A stretch of DNA of 38,482 nt. Origin: Bacillota bacterium (GTDB lineage: Bacteria > Bacillota_I > Bacilli_A > Acholeplasmatales > Acholeplasmataceae). The stretch lies in assembly GCA_018817915.1 (NCBI GenBank), contig JAHISX010000069.1, forward strand, positions 1 through 38,482. Direction: 5' to 3'. Positions 9,277 through 19,044 of the stretch are shown piece after piece. The notes below the pieces were generated by a model. That model worked only from the letters and a program-made list of their open reading frames with translations. It was not told the origin of the DNA and ran no database searches. The first letter of the stretch is position 1. Every line of letters starts with the position of its first letter. The position numbers and the translations under genes are program-made.

Positions 9277-10803
9277 TTAAACAAAGATGCCATTGATGTA
9301 ATCATCTTCAAACATAATTCCATACATCCAATTAGAACGTTCATGAAGATATATTTCTAGATAAGATACTTGACCTAAAAAAGTATTTTCGTTCATAACC
9401 TCTTCTGGATTTGGCCATACATATATATCCATAATACTCCATTTATCAAAGTTACGGTTTGCTTCAGTCAAAATAGACTGGGATAGAACAGGTAACATGT
9501 CATAAACTTCAGGTAACATGTCATAAAATACATCATTAAATCTTTCTCTAAACTGAATTCTAATTTCTGGAACATCCATCATTAATTTAAATAATCTATT
9601 TTTATAATCTTTCATGCCATAAAAATTTTCTGGTCCATAATCGATATAATCAGCATTTCCTATCGCAAAATCAAAATCCCAAAGTGGCCCTGGTTTTAAA
9701 GGTCCACCGGCTTCTTTATAATAGAAAACACTTGAAAATCCTACATCAACATTTTTAGTAAGTTCATGAATGATGAAAAAATCAATCCATCCATCAACAT
9801 CTAAGAGTTCTTCATATCCAGTCTTATCACGAAGTGCATTTTCAACAGTTACCATATAATCTGTTAAATAATTAGCGTGGACTTGTGAATATTCTAAATC
9901 ATCGCTATCTGGTTCTTTGATTGCATATGGATATCCATATACAAGAAACCACGTGCTATTTAATTCTGAAAACTCATCAAACAATCTCATATCGAGCTCA
10001 AAAAGATATCCGGTATCAACAATTCCAGCAATCGATTCAACATCAAGCTTGTTCTTATGGAATTCTACCTGTTCTGTCAAGACATATAAACCCATATAAA
10101 CTGTATTGATATATAATTCAACAAATCTTGTTTCTAGAGAATAACTCAAGTGATCCATCAAGCTACTTAATTTATGAACAACAGTGTTTCTCATCAATGA
10201 TTTATCTGCATATTCAGCCAAAAGAACATAGTTCTTAGCTTTAGGCATACCAAATATCGACGTATTTTCATCAAATCTTAATTTAAATGGCTTTTTAGGG
10301 AATGAGAACCAAGTTGAATTTCCTCTGCCTCTGATTTTAGCAGCATCTGTATCAACTTCTGTTACTGCAGTTCCATTCTTTGTCATAATTGCTTGAACGG
10401 ATGCTTGAGTATATTCATCTTTAGTTACATTTTCTACTGAATAGGGTAAATCAATATAAAGTTTATATCCATTATATCCTGAATCGTCAGCAATCAAATG
10501 AATAGTTTTTGTAAATTCTCCTGCATTATTACCTCTTCGAATGATATAATTCAAAGTTATATCTTGATCGTAAAAAGGAGATTCATAGATGAATTCTTCA
10601 GTAAAACTTAATCCATTGTATTCATATGTCACATCAACATCATCAAAAATAGGCAAATCAAAATTAGAGTTGATCGTATCAGGTATCAAATCATTAATTT
10701 CATTCGATCTAGTTTCAAATAACGTTTCATAATCAATATTCTCACAACCGATTAAACCGATGCTCATGAAAATGATCATCATGAATATTATTGTTTTTTT
10801 CAT
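9277..10803 (-). CDS. CotH-like secreted protein kinase, lipoprotein
   Basis: 508 residues. A lipoprotein signal ends in LIGC with Cys 20, so it is probably anchored outside the cell. Residues 155-400 carry the CotH kinase signatures: IRGRGNSTW (157-165) with following Lys 170/171 as the nucleotide-binding start, ETRFVELYIN (224-233) and MGLYVLTEQVE (237-247), LTKNVDV (348-354) at the catalytic position, and GPLWDFDFAIGN (372-383) as the metal-binding Asp motif. CotH kinases phosphorylate Ser residues of spore-coat proteins in Bacillus; this organism type does not sporulate, so the target is unknown. The N-terminal 130 residues look like a beta-rich Ig-like region. The start has AGGAG closely upstream. 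It heads the run of five close genes and lies only about 20 bases after a terminator hairpin. Confidence 0.85.
   Translation of the reverse strand: MKKTIIFMMIIFMSIGLIGCENIDYETLFETRSNEINDLIPDTINSNFDLPIFDDVDVTYEYNGLSFTEEFIYESPFYDQDITLNYIIRRGNNAGEFTKTIHLIADDSGYNGYKLYIDLPYSVENVTKDEYTQASVQAIMTKNGTAVTEVDTDAAKIRGRGNSTWFSFPKKPFKLRFDENTSIFGMPKAKNYVLLAEYADKSLMRNTVVHKLSSLMDHLSYSLETRFVELYINTVYMGLYVLTEQVEFHKNKLDVESIAGIVDTGYLFELDMRLFDEFSELNSTWFLVYGYPYAIKEPDSDDLEYSQVHANYLTDYMVTVENALRDKTGYEELLDVDGWIDFFIIHELTKNVDVGFSSVFYYKEAGGPLKPGPLWDFDFAIGNADYIDYGPENFYGMKDYKNRLFKLMMDVPEIRIQFRERFNDVFYDMLPEVYDMLPVLSQSILTEANRNFDKWSIMDIYVWPNPEEVMNENTFLGQVSYLEIYLHERSNWMYGIMFEDDYINGIFV
9490..9527 (-). repeat. tandem 21-base duplication inside the CotH-like gene
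   Basis: Seventeen identical bases (9490-9506 and 9511-9527) recur with a 21-base period and translate as YDMLPEVYDMLPV. It keeps the frame, so it is a seven-codon duplication in a variable helical part of the protein. Confidence 0.8.
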
Positions 10804-10822
10804 CTTCTTCTCCTATAAAAAA

Positions 10823-10840
10823 GCATAGGAAGCCCTATGC
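10823..10840 (-). terminator. terminator of the ATP synthase operon
   Basis: A perfect seven-base stem GCATAGG/CCTATGC, loop of four, then six T on the minus strand. It lies just after the YwzB-like gene and only 20 bases before the CotH-like start codon. Confidence 0.85.
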
Positions 10841-10848
10841 GTTTTTTC

Positions 10849-11055
10849 TTATAAATTTGCTGTGAATAATTGAGATAATTTCAGCATGATCTCAGCGAGC
10901 ATGTGTCCACCAATAAGCGCAATCAAAAAATACGCAGTTTTAATTTCCCAAATTTTCATTTTTTCAAACTTGTTTTCTATATGTAATGCACATAATATTC
11001 TAAGATTTAATGCAAAGAAAACTGTCAAGGATACAAAATAAATGATTTCATCCAT
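10849..11055 (-). CDS. ywzB: YwzB-like (DUF1146) small membrane protein
   Basis: 68 residues with two hydrophobic helices (about 4-24 and 43-62) joined by a basic loop ENKFEKMKIWEIK, the layout of DUF1146 proteins such as Bacillus YwzB. In Bacillus subtilis ywzB lies just downstream of atpC, as here (12 bases after the atpC stop). AGGAGGT precedes the ATG. Its function is not known; placement suggests a link to the ATP synthase or the membrane. Confidence comes mostly from position plus topology. Confidence 0.65.
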   Translation of the reverse strand: MDEIIYFVSLTVFFALNLRILCALHIENKFEKMKIWEIKTAYFLIALIGGHMLAEIMLKLSQLFTANL

Positions 11056-11067
11056 TTTACTTACCTC

Positions 11068-12851
<1,784 letters not shown>

Positions 12852-13694
12852 CTACACATTGGAGCCATTGATAACATCAATGATCTCACTTGTAATTTCT
12901 TGCTGTCTTGCTCTATGATAAATTGTATGTAATCTTTCAACAATTTCATTCGCATTATCAGTCGCACTTTTCATCGCAATCATTCGCGATGCATGTTCAC
13001 TTAATTTAGCATCAGCCAAAGCTGTGAATATACTACTTTCAATATAAATATTAATCGTATGATCTAACACAATTTCTGGTGTACTATCATATATAAATTC
13101 TCTTTTTGGTTCATTTGATTCTTCGAAGATCACCGGTAAAATTGTTCTTTTCTTAACAATTTGAGTTGCAGTATTGACGTAGTGGTTGTAAAACAAAATC
13201 ACTTCATCAACTTGTTTTTGCATAAACGCATCTTTAATCAAATCAGCATAATGTCTAAAATACATTGTCGTGATATCGTCTCTGTTATAGATAATCTCTT
13301 TATTGACCATCGGTAATTTCTTTTTTTGTGCAAAATAATAACCCTTTTTACCAAGGACGAAGACACGATAGTCTTCTTTTTTCAAATCTTTGACTTCATC
13401 AAGAAAAGCTTTGAATAATTGGCTATGATAACTACCGGCAAGTCCACGATCGCTTGTGACCAAAACATAAAGTCTTGTCTTTCCTTCGTTTATGGATGTT
13501 AACCGATGCTCTTCATCAATGTTTTGATTTGCATAATTGAGAATATCATGAAGTTTGATAACAAATGCTTTTGTTGTATTTAGAAGGACAGAAGACTTTT
13601 TAATTTTGGATAAGGCAATATTATGCATTGCTTGAGTAATGGAGGCAGTTTTTTCAATAGCCTGCATTCTCATTTTAATATCCTTTAAGCTCAT
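12852..13694 (-). CDS. atpG: ATP synthase gamma subunit
   Basis: 280 residues, central rotor shaft of F1. The N-terminal MSLKDIKMRMQAIEKTASITQAM and the C-terminal MIAMKSATDNANEIVERL are the two conserved helices that form the coiled-coil shaft, and VTSDRGLAGSYH (about 87-98) is the conserved core motif. It begins one base after the atpA stop, so it is coupled to atpA. Confidence 0.97.
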   Translation of the reverse strand: MSLKDIKMRMQAIEKTASITQAMHNIALSKIKKSSVLLNTTKAFVIKLHDILNYANQNIDEEHRLTSINEGKTRLYVLVTSDRGLAGSYHSQLFKAFLDEVKDLKKEDYRVFVLGKKGYYFAQKKKLPMVNKEIIYNRDDITTMYFRHYADLIKDAFMQKQVDEVILFYNHYVNTATQIVKKRTILPVIFEESNEPKREFIYDSTPEIVLDHTINIYIESSIFTALADAKLSEHASRMIAMKSATDNANEIVERLHTIYHRARQQEITSEIIDVINGSNV

Positions 13695-13695
13695 A

Positions 13696-15201
13696 CTAAA
13701 TCATCCTCTTCAGCTTATTGATAAACTCATCGAGTTCTTTCGTATCTGGAAGGGTTTTAGTATCAACTAAATGCTTATATAACTTTTGCCCAAGTTCATT
13801 CATATGAAGTCCTTGATTGATTTCTTTTTCAAGCGTCTTAACCTGATCAACTTCTAAATCATCCATAAGACCAGTTGATAGAGCATAGATGGTTACAATC
13901 TGTGTTGGCATTTCAATCAATTCATGAACATCTTGCTTCAAGATTTCAACAGTCTTTCTACCACGTTCGAGTCTTCTCTTAGCGCTCGCATCAAGATCTG
14001 AACCAAATTGTGCAAATGATTCAAGTTCTCTAAAGTTTGCCAAGTTAATACGTACTGTACCTGAAACCTTCTTCATCCCTTTCCACTGAGCGGCACCGCC
14101 GACACGGGAAACAGATAATCCGGCACTGATTGCTGGACGAATTCCTGAATAGAATAATTCTGCCTCTAAGAAGATTTGCCCATCCGTAATAGAAATAACG
14201 TTGGTTGGAATGTATGCTGAGATATCTCCAGCTTTGGTTTCAATGATTGGAAGTGCAGTAATTGATCCTCCACCTAATTTATCATTTAAGCGTGCTGATC
14301 TTTCAAGAAGTCTTGAATGTAGATAGAAGACATCCCCTGGATATGCTTCACGTCCTGGTGGACGGCGAAGTAATAGTGATAATTCACGATAAGCAACAGC
14401 ATGTTTAGATAAATCATCATAAACGATTAAAACATCTTTACCTTGTTCCATGAAGTATTCACCCATAGTAACTCCGGCAAATGGTGCTAAGTAAAGGAGT
14501 GTTCCTTCACGTGATGCGCCAGCGACCACAACAATGGTATAATCCATTGCTTGATGTTGATTTAATAGTTGAACCAATGTGGAGACACTGGATTCTTTTT
14601 GACCAATCGCAACATAAATACAAATTGTATTTTTACCTTTTTGGTTTAATATCGTATCTACAGCAAGTGTTGTTTTACCTGTTTGTCTATCGCCAATGAT
14701 CAATTCTCTTTGCCCACGACCAATTGGTACTAAAGCATCAATAACTTTAATCCCCGTTTCCATGGAAGCATTGATTGATCCTCTAGCCATAACGCCTTGA
14801 GCTTTTCTTTCTACTGGAAGGAATTTTTTAGCATTGATTGCTCCACCAGCATCTAAAGGTTCGCCTAAAGGATTGACGACACGACCTAATAGTTCTTCAC
14901 CGACAGGTACTTCAAAAATACGCTTGGTTGTTTTAACCAAATCGCCTTCTTTGATTTTTTCGCTTTCTCCTAAAAGAATAACACCGACACTTAATTCTTC
15001 TAAGTTAAAAACAAGACCTTTGACATTATGAGGAAACTCTAAGAGTTCTCCCATCATGGCTTGTTGGAGACCATATACTATAGCAATACCATCACCAACA
15101 CTTAGGACCTTGCCTATATTTTCTAGTTTAACGTCTTGTTCAAATGACTCAATCTGCTTTTTAATGATTTCTGTCATTTCTTGGACTCTAATTTTTGACA
15201 A
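13696..15201 (-). CDS. atpA: ATP synthase alpha subunit
   Basis: 501 residues, the non-catalytic nucleotide-binding subunit of F1. Walker A is GDRQTGKT (about 169-176), followed by the AIGQKESSV motif and the SRVGGAAQ stretch (about 364-371) with the arginine finger that reaches the beta active site. Length is normal for the family. It lies 13 bases after atpH in the standard atp order. Confidence 0.98.
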   Translation of the reverse strand: MSKIRVQEMTEIIKKQIESFEQDVKLENIGKVLSVGDGIAIVYGLQQAMMGELLEFPHNVKGLVFNLEELSVGVILLGESEKIKEGDLVKTTKRIFEVPVGEELLGRVVNPLGEPLDAGGAINAKKFLPVERKAQGVMARGSINASMETGIKVIDALVPIGRGQRELIIGDRQTGKTTLAVDTILNQKGKNTICIYVAIGQKESSVSTLVQLLNQHQAMDYTIVVVAGASREGTLLYLAPFAGVTMGEYFMEQGKDVLIVYDDLSKHAVAYRELSLLLRRPPGREAYPGDVFYLHSRLLERSARLNDKLGGGSITALPIIETKAGDISAYIPTNVISITDGQIFLEAELFYSGIRPAISAGLSVSRVGGAAQWKGMKKVSGTVRINLANFRELESFAQFGSDLDASAKRRLERGRKTVEILKQDVHELIEMPTQIVTIYALSTGLMDDLEVDQVKTLEKEINQGLHMNELGQKLYKHLVDTKTLPDTKELDEFINKLKRMI

Positions 15202-15214
15202 TACCTACACCACC

Positions 15215-15721
15215 TTAAATTATCGTATATAACTCTTTGAGTTCACGTGCTATGGAGCGATCAAGTGATTGACCTTGATGGACAATCTTGACGCCTCCAA
15301 GTAAATGTTCGTCAATCGTTATATTAAAATCTAGTTTTTGATTAGGGAATCTTGGTTGAATAACCTTTCTCAAGGTTGCTTCTTGTTCCTTTGTTATTGA
15401 TTTAGCTGAATAGATATGAATATGTGCAATACCTTGAAATTTACGTGACATATGAATCCATTCATTATATATTTCTAAATAGTAATGCATATGATGCTTA
15501 GAAGAGAGCATTTTGAGAAAAGCTAAAAACGAGGCATCAAAATCAAGTGCATCAATTTTCGCCATTTTCTCATCAGAGGAGAGCATGGGTGAGTCCATCA
15601 TGGAAATCCATTCCTCTTTGATCATATCTTTAAAAATATCAAACTGACCAGTGATGAGATCAATTTTGTTTTGTTCTTTTGCTACCGCATATAGCGCTTT
15701 TGCATAATTAGAAACACTCAT
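15215..15721 (-). CDS. atpH: ATP synthase delta subunit
   Basis: 168 residues, peripheral-stalk connector between F1 and subunit b. The N-terminal helical bundle starts SVSNYAKALYAVAKE, typical of delta/OSCP, and the C-terminal beta part has LLGGVKIVHQGQSLDRSIARELKEL, close to the family consensus. Its start shares a base with the atpF stop. It is somewhat shorter than Bacillus delta but complete. Confidence 0.93.
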   Translation of the reverse strand: MSVSNYAKALYAVAKEQNKIDLITGQFDIFKDMIKEEWISMMDSPMLSSDEKMAKIDALDFDASFLAFLKMLSSKHHMHYYLEIYNEWIHMSRKFQGIAHIHIYSAKSITKEQEATLRKVIQPRFPNQKLDFNITIDEHLLGGVKIVHQGQSLDRSIARELKELYTII

Positions 15722-16260
15722 TACGCTTCTCTTTTCTGAATCATTTCATCAATAATATCTTGATGAACTTCTTCATCAATTTCACGTTTGACAATTTTTT
15801 CAGCCGCAGCAAAGGCAATATCTTTAATTGATTGCTTAATTTCTTCATTTGCTTGAAGAATTTCGTATTCAATATCCTTTTGTGCTTGTTCCAATCTACG
15901 TGCTGCTTCTTTTTTTGCATTAGCTATCAGTTCTTCTTGTTGTTTATAAGCTTCAACTGATAATTTTTCTTTTAGTTGTCTTGTTTCTTCCTTCATTGCT
16001 TCATAATCTTTAGCAGATTTTTCTTGTAGCTCATGAGCGCGAAGCTTTTCGCGGTCAGCAGCTTCCAAAGCATCCATCATCACGACTCTTCTTTTTTCAA
16101 TGAAGTCAGTGATCTTTTGCCAAAAGAATTTTTTCACAATGAAAACAAGGATAACAAAAGCGATGATATTCAAAAGCACAATCGAAGGATTTCTGAGCGC
16201 TGAATAAAGACCATCTTCAATTGCTTTAATTACATCATCAAATACATTTGCATAAATCAC
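15721..16260 (-). CDS. atpF: ATP synthase subunit b
   Basis: 179 residues: one membrane helix near the N-terminus (about 27-47), then a long charged coiled coil (about 55-165) rich in Glu, Lys, Ala and Gln that forms the stator stalk. The N-terminal 25 residues ahead of the helix are somewhat longer than in Bacillus. It lies 24 bases after atpE. Confidence 0.95.
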   Translation of the reverse strand: MIYANVFDDVIKAIEDGLYSALRNPSIVLLNIIAFVILVFIVKKFFWQKITDFIEKRRVVMMDALEAADREKLRAHELQEKSAKDYEAMKEETRQLKEKLSVEAYKQQEELIANAKKEAARRLEQAQKDIEYEILQANEEIKQSIKDIAFAAAEKIVKREIDEEVHQDIIDEMIQKREA

Positions 16261-16284
16261 AATATCAGTCCTTTTTTTAAAATC

Positions 16285-16587
<303 letters not shown>

Positions 16588-17280
16588 TTATTTTTTAATT
16601 ATCTCAAAATCCTCTTCGCTGATTTTCATCGAAGTGAATATGATGGTTAATAGAACAATTACTATAGTTTGGATTAATCCAAACCCAATATCAAATAATG
16701 CATGGAATGGTGGAGTAACAAGTATTGATCCCCAACCAAGTAATCCATAAAGCAAAGTCATGATCAATGCGCCACCGGCGATGTTACCAAACAAACGCAG
16801 TGCCATGGATAAAATTGGAACGAATTCACTCACTAGATTCAAAGGAAGCATAGGGAAATAAGGTTGAAAAATACCTAGAAAATGCTTTGCTCCTTTTGAA
16901 ATCACTCCAGTTGATTGAACAATATAGAATGACATCAATGACATCGAAAATGTAATTGCAGTATATTTCGTTGGAGCATCTAGTGCTGCTACACCTGAAA
17001 TATTGGATAAAAATACATAAAGTGTCATCGTTAAAACAAATGGAGTAACATATTGCCATTGTTTTCCAACGTAACCTTGAATGAATTTATTAAATCCACC
17101 AATACCTTCGATAACGACAGTGATTAATTTATTAGGTTTCGCTCTTACATCCATCTTTTCAATGATACGGCCAACGATAATTGAAAAAGTTGCAATAAAG
17201 ACCATGATTGCTAAAGATGTAACGAAATAAGCAGGTGGGTTTTTAATGACTTCTAGAAAATTTTCATACAGAAGTTTCAT
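16588..17280 (-). CDS. atpB: ATP synthase subunit a
   Basis: 230 residues, five to six membrane helices. It forms the ion half-channels against the c ring. The conserved helix LSMALRLFGNIAGGALIMTL (about 152-171) contains the essential Arg (R158 or so), and the C-terminal LIQTIVIVLLTIIF matches the last helix consensus. Its start overlaps the end of the AtpI-like gene by 17 bases, indicating coupling. Confidence 0.95.
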   Translation of the reverse strand: MKLLYENFLEVIKNPPAYFVTSLAIMVFIATFSIIVGRIIEKMDVRAKPNKLITVVIEGIGGFNKFIQGYVGKQWQYVTPFVLTMTLYVFLSNISGVAALDAPTKYTAITFSMSLMSFYIVQSTGVISKGAKHFLGIFQPYFPMLPLNLVSEFVPILSMALRLFGNIAGGALIMTLLYGLLGWGSILVTPPFHALFDIGFGLIQTIVIVLLTIIFTSMKISEEDFEIIKK

Positions 17281-17662
17281 TTTCTTCTACCGCCTTTTCT
17301 TCCAATTTCTTCTTAATGAGTGGTGTATGATAAATATAAATGCCAATCTTGGTTGAAAAAATACCAAGAAGTAAGAAAACATAACTTGTCGTGACATTAC
17401 TCATTGCTTGTCCTTTTGTATCAAAATATACAAATACAATAATGATAAGATACATTACATATCTTTGAATGATGGCAAGAACCACGCGTTCAGTTTTTAA
17501 TCCAAATTTTGTAGCATGAATCATTTGGCTATGATTAAATAAAGATACTGCAGATCCAAGGACTGAAAAAATCAAATACTCCTTGAAAAAGATAAAAGTC
17601 ACGAGGCCTAAAATGATTGAATATATTAGACCGATGATGCTAATGACGTGAAGTTCTTTCAT
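17264..17662 (-). CDS. atpI: AtpI-like ATP synthase accessory membrane protein
   Basis: 132 residues, four predicted helices, with the size and topology of ATP synthase subunit I (PF03899 type). Members assist c-ring assembly in other bacteria. GAGGAAAG lies upstream of ATG 17662. It overlaps the preceding AtpZ-type gene by 23 bases and atpB by 17 bases. The sequence is poorly conserved, so the name rests on topology and position at the head of the atp operon. Confidence 0.6.
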   Translation of the reverse strand: MKELHVISIIGLIYSIILGLVTFIFFKEYLIFSVLGSAVSLFNHSQMIHATKFGLKTERVVLAIIQRYVMYLIIIVFVYFDTKGQAMSNVTTSYVFLLLGIFSTKIGIYIYHTPLIKKKLEEKAVEENETSV

Positions 17663-17888
17663 ATCTTTCCTCGCTTTTTATCATTTTTACTAGTGTAACA
17701 AATCCAACAAATACACCTAGTGCTGTACCTATAGCTGTGAGTAATGTAGGTAGATTTGAATCAGGGTTTACTTTAGTTCCAATGTAATAGCCTAATAGTG
17801 CTAAGCCTAATACACTGAAAATGAATTGCATGATAAGCATGTAATTCATAAACAATTTTTTGGTTTTTGATATCTTATTTCGTTCCAA
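17640..17888 (-). CDS. AtpZ/AtpI-type small membrane protein
   Basis: About 82 residues, two hydrophobic helices with LGYYIGTKVNPDSNLPTLLTAIGTALGVFVGF, close to the AtpZ pattern (G-x-x-I-G-x-x-x-D-x-x-x-x-T/P...G). AtpZ and AtpI together form a small complex in some Firmicutes, linked to cation supply for the ATP synthase. The longest frame starts at 17939, inside upp, without a Shine-Dalgarno. TTG 17888, just before the upp stop and preceded by GGGG, is my preferred start; ATG 17849 is an alternative. Confidence 0.6.
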   Translation of the reverse strand: MERNKISKTKKLFMNYMLIMQFIFSVLGLALLGYYIGTKVNPDSNLPTLLTAIGTALGVFVGFVTLVKMIKSEERYERTSRH

Positions 17889-18501
17889 ATAACCGATCCC
17901 CACAATCTCCAAGACCAGGTACAATATACCCAATTTCATTTAAATGACTGTCTAGAGCTGCAAGATAAATATTGACTTCAGGATGATCTTTTTGTAATCT
18001 TGCGATACCTTCTGGACATCCAACAAGACCAACATATCTAATATCTGTTGCTCCATGTTCTTTTAATATATCAATTGCTTTAGATGCAGAACCACCGCTT
18101 GCTAGCATAGGGTCAACAACTAGAACAACACTTTCTTTAATACATGAAGGGAATTTTGAATAATAAACTTGAGGTTGTAACGTCTCTTCATCACGATATA
18201 GACCAATATGGCCAATCTTTGCAGTTGGAATGATGTCATGAATACCATCTACCATACCAAGACCTGCTCTAAGAATTGGAACAATAACAATTTGTTTTTC
18301 TAATTCATAAACCGTTGTTTCACAAATAGGGGTTTCGATGGTTTTAGGAATCGTTGTGAAATCACGAGTGATTTCATAAGTGATTAAACCACCAACTTCT
18401 GAAACACTTTCTCTAAACTCTTTTGTCCCTGTTCTTTTGTCTCTAATCTTTGCCATCTTGTGATCAATTAAGGGGTGATTAAGTATGACGACTTTGCTCA
18501 T
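17875..18501 (-). CDS. upp: uracil phosphoribosyltransferase
   Basis: 208 residues, converts uracil and PRPP to UMP (pyrimidine salvage). The PRPP-binding loop is VLVVDPMLASGGSASKAI (about 120-137), and the C-terminal VPGLGDCGDRLFGT is the family signature. A longer frame begins at 18525, but ATG 18501 gives MSKVVILNHPL, matches the family length, and has GAGGAG ten bases upstream. It follows rpiB by one base and its end overlaps the AtpZ-type gene. Confidence 0.96.
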   Translation of the reverse strand: MSKVVILNHPLIDHKMAKIRDKRTGTKEFRESVSEVGGLITYEITRDFTTIPKTIETPICETTVYELEKQIVIVPILRAGLGMVDGIHDIIPTAKIGHIGLYRDEETLQPQVYYSKFPSCIKESVVLVVDPMLASGGSASKAIDILKEHGATDIRYVGLVGCPEGIARLQKDHPEVNIYLAALDSHLNEIGYIVPGLGDCGDRLFGTK

Positions 18502-18502
18502 G

Positions 18503-18943
18503 CTATTCATTCTCCTCGATTTCATTTATTTTATTTAATCTTTTTTGATGTCTAAGTTCAAAAGTTGCATTCATATAAGCATCTAATATTTTAATTGCCT
18601 CTTCATTTGATGTCGTTCTTCCACCTAATGCGATGATGTTTGCATTGTTGTGCTCTTTAGCTAATCTTGCTGTGAATTCATCATAGACCAAAGCCGCTCG
18701 AACACCTTTAACCTTGTTTGCAGAAATACTGATTCCAATGCCAGTACCACATATAACGATACCAAAATCAAAATCTTCTTCCGTGACTGCAAGTCCGATT
18801 TTTTTGCCATAATCTGGATAGTCAACTGGATCATTTGAAGTGGTACCAAAGTCAACTACATCTACCGATTTTGTTGCTAAATAGGATTTAATGTATTCCT
18901 TTAATTCATAGCCACCATGGTCGCTACCAATTGCAATTCTCAT
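18503..18943 (-). CDS. rpiB: ribose-5-phosphate isomerase B
   Basis: 146 residues, interconverts ribose-5-P and ribulose-5-P. SDHGGYELK (8-16), CGTGIGISISANKVKGVRAAL (about 66-86, with the catalytic Cys) and the NNANIIALGGR region (about 99-109) are the RpiB/LacAB motifs. GGAGG lies upstream of the ATG. It is the first gene of the rpiB-upp-atp unit, as in Bacillus ywlF...upp-atp but without glyA. Confidence 0.93.
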   Translation of the reverse strand: MRIAIGSDHGGYELKEYIKSYLATKSVDVVDFGTTSNDPVDYPDYGKKIGLAVTEEDFDFGIVICGTGIGISISANKVKGVRAALVYDEFTARLAKEHNNANIIALGGRTTSNEEAIKILDAYMNATFELRHQKRLNKINEIEENE

Positions 18944-18973
18944 AAAATACCTCCATCATTTGACTCATAGATA

Positions 18974-18999
18974 ATTATAACATAAAAACATGTTTTTAT
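18974..18999 (-). promoter_or_regulatory. promoter with internal palindrome ahead of rpiB-upp-atp
   Basis: An extended -10 (TGT then TATAAT, 18974-18979) has no good -35 at 17 bases (TTGCAC lies too far, at 21). Directly upstream is a perfect 18-base palindrome, ATAAAAACATGTTTTTAT (18982-18999), that fills the spacer. It may be an operator. It has too little GC to be a good terminator for typA. Confidence 0.5.
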
Positions 19000-19044
19000 T
19001 GTGCAAGTACATGTGCGAGCAAAAGAAAAAGATGACAAGCACCT

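Noticed and set aside
9477-9530. CRISPR-like repeat
   Set aside because: Only two copies, directly in frame within a coding region, with no spacers.
14481-15031. Plus-strand open frames inside atpA and other core genes
   Set aside because: They mirror strongly conserved minus-strand genes, have no Shine-Dalgarno and show no protein-like composition.
17889-17939. Longer N-terminus for the AtpZ-type gene
   Set aside because: The extra residues lie entirely in upp and have no Shine-Dalgarno; they read as a shadow of upp.
18982-18999. Terminator for typA
   Set aside because: The palindrome has almost no G/C and overlaps the promoter of the next unit, so an operator reading is better.
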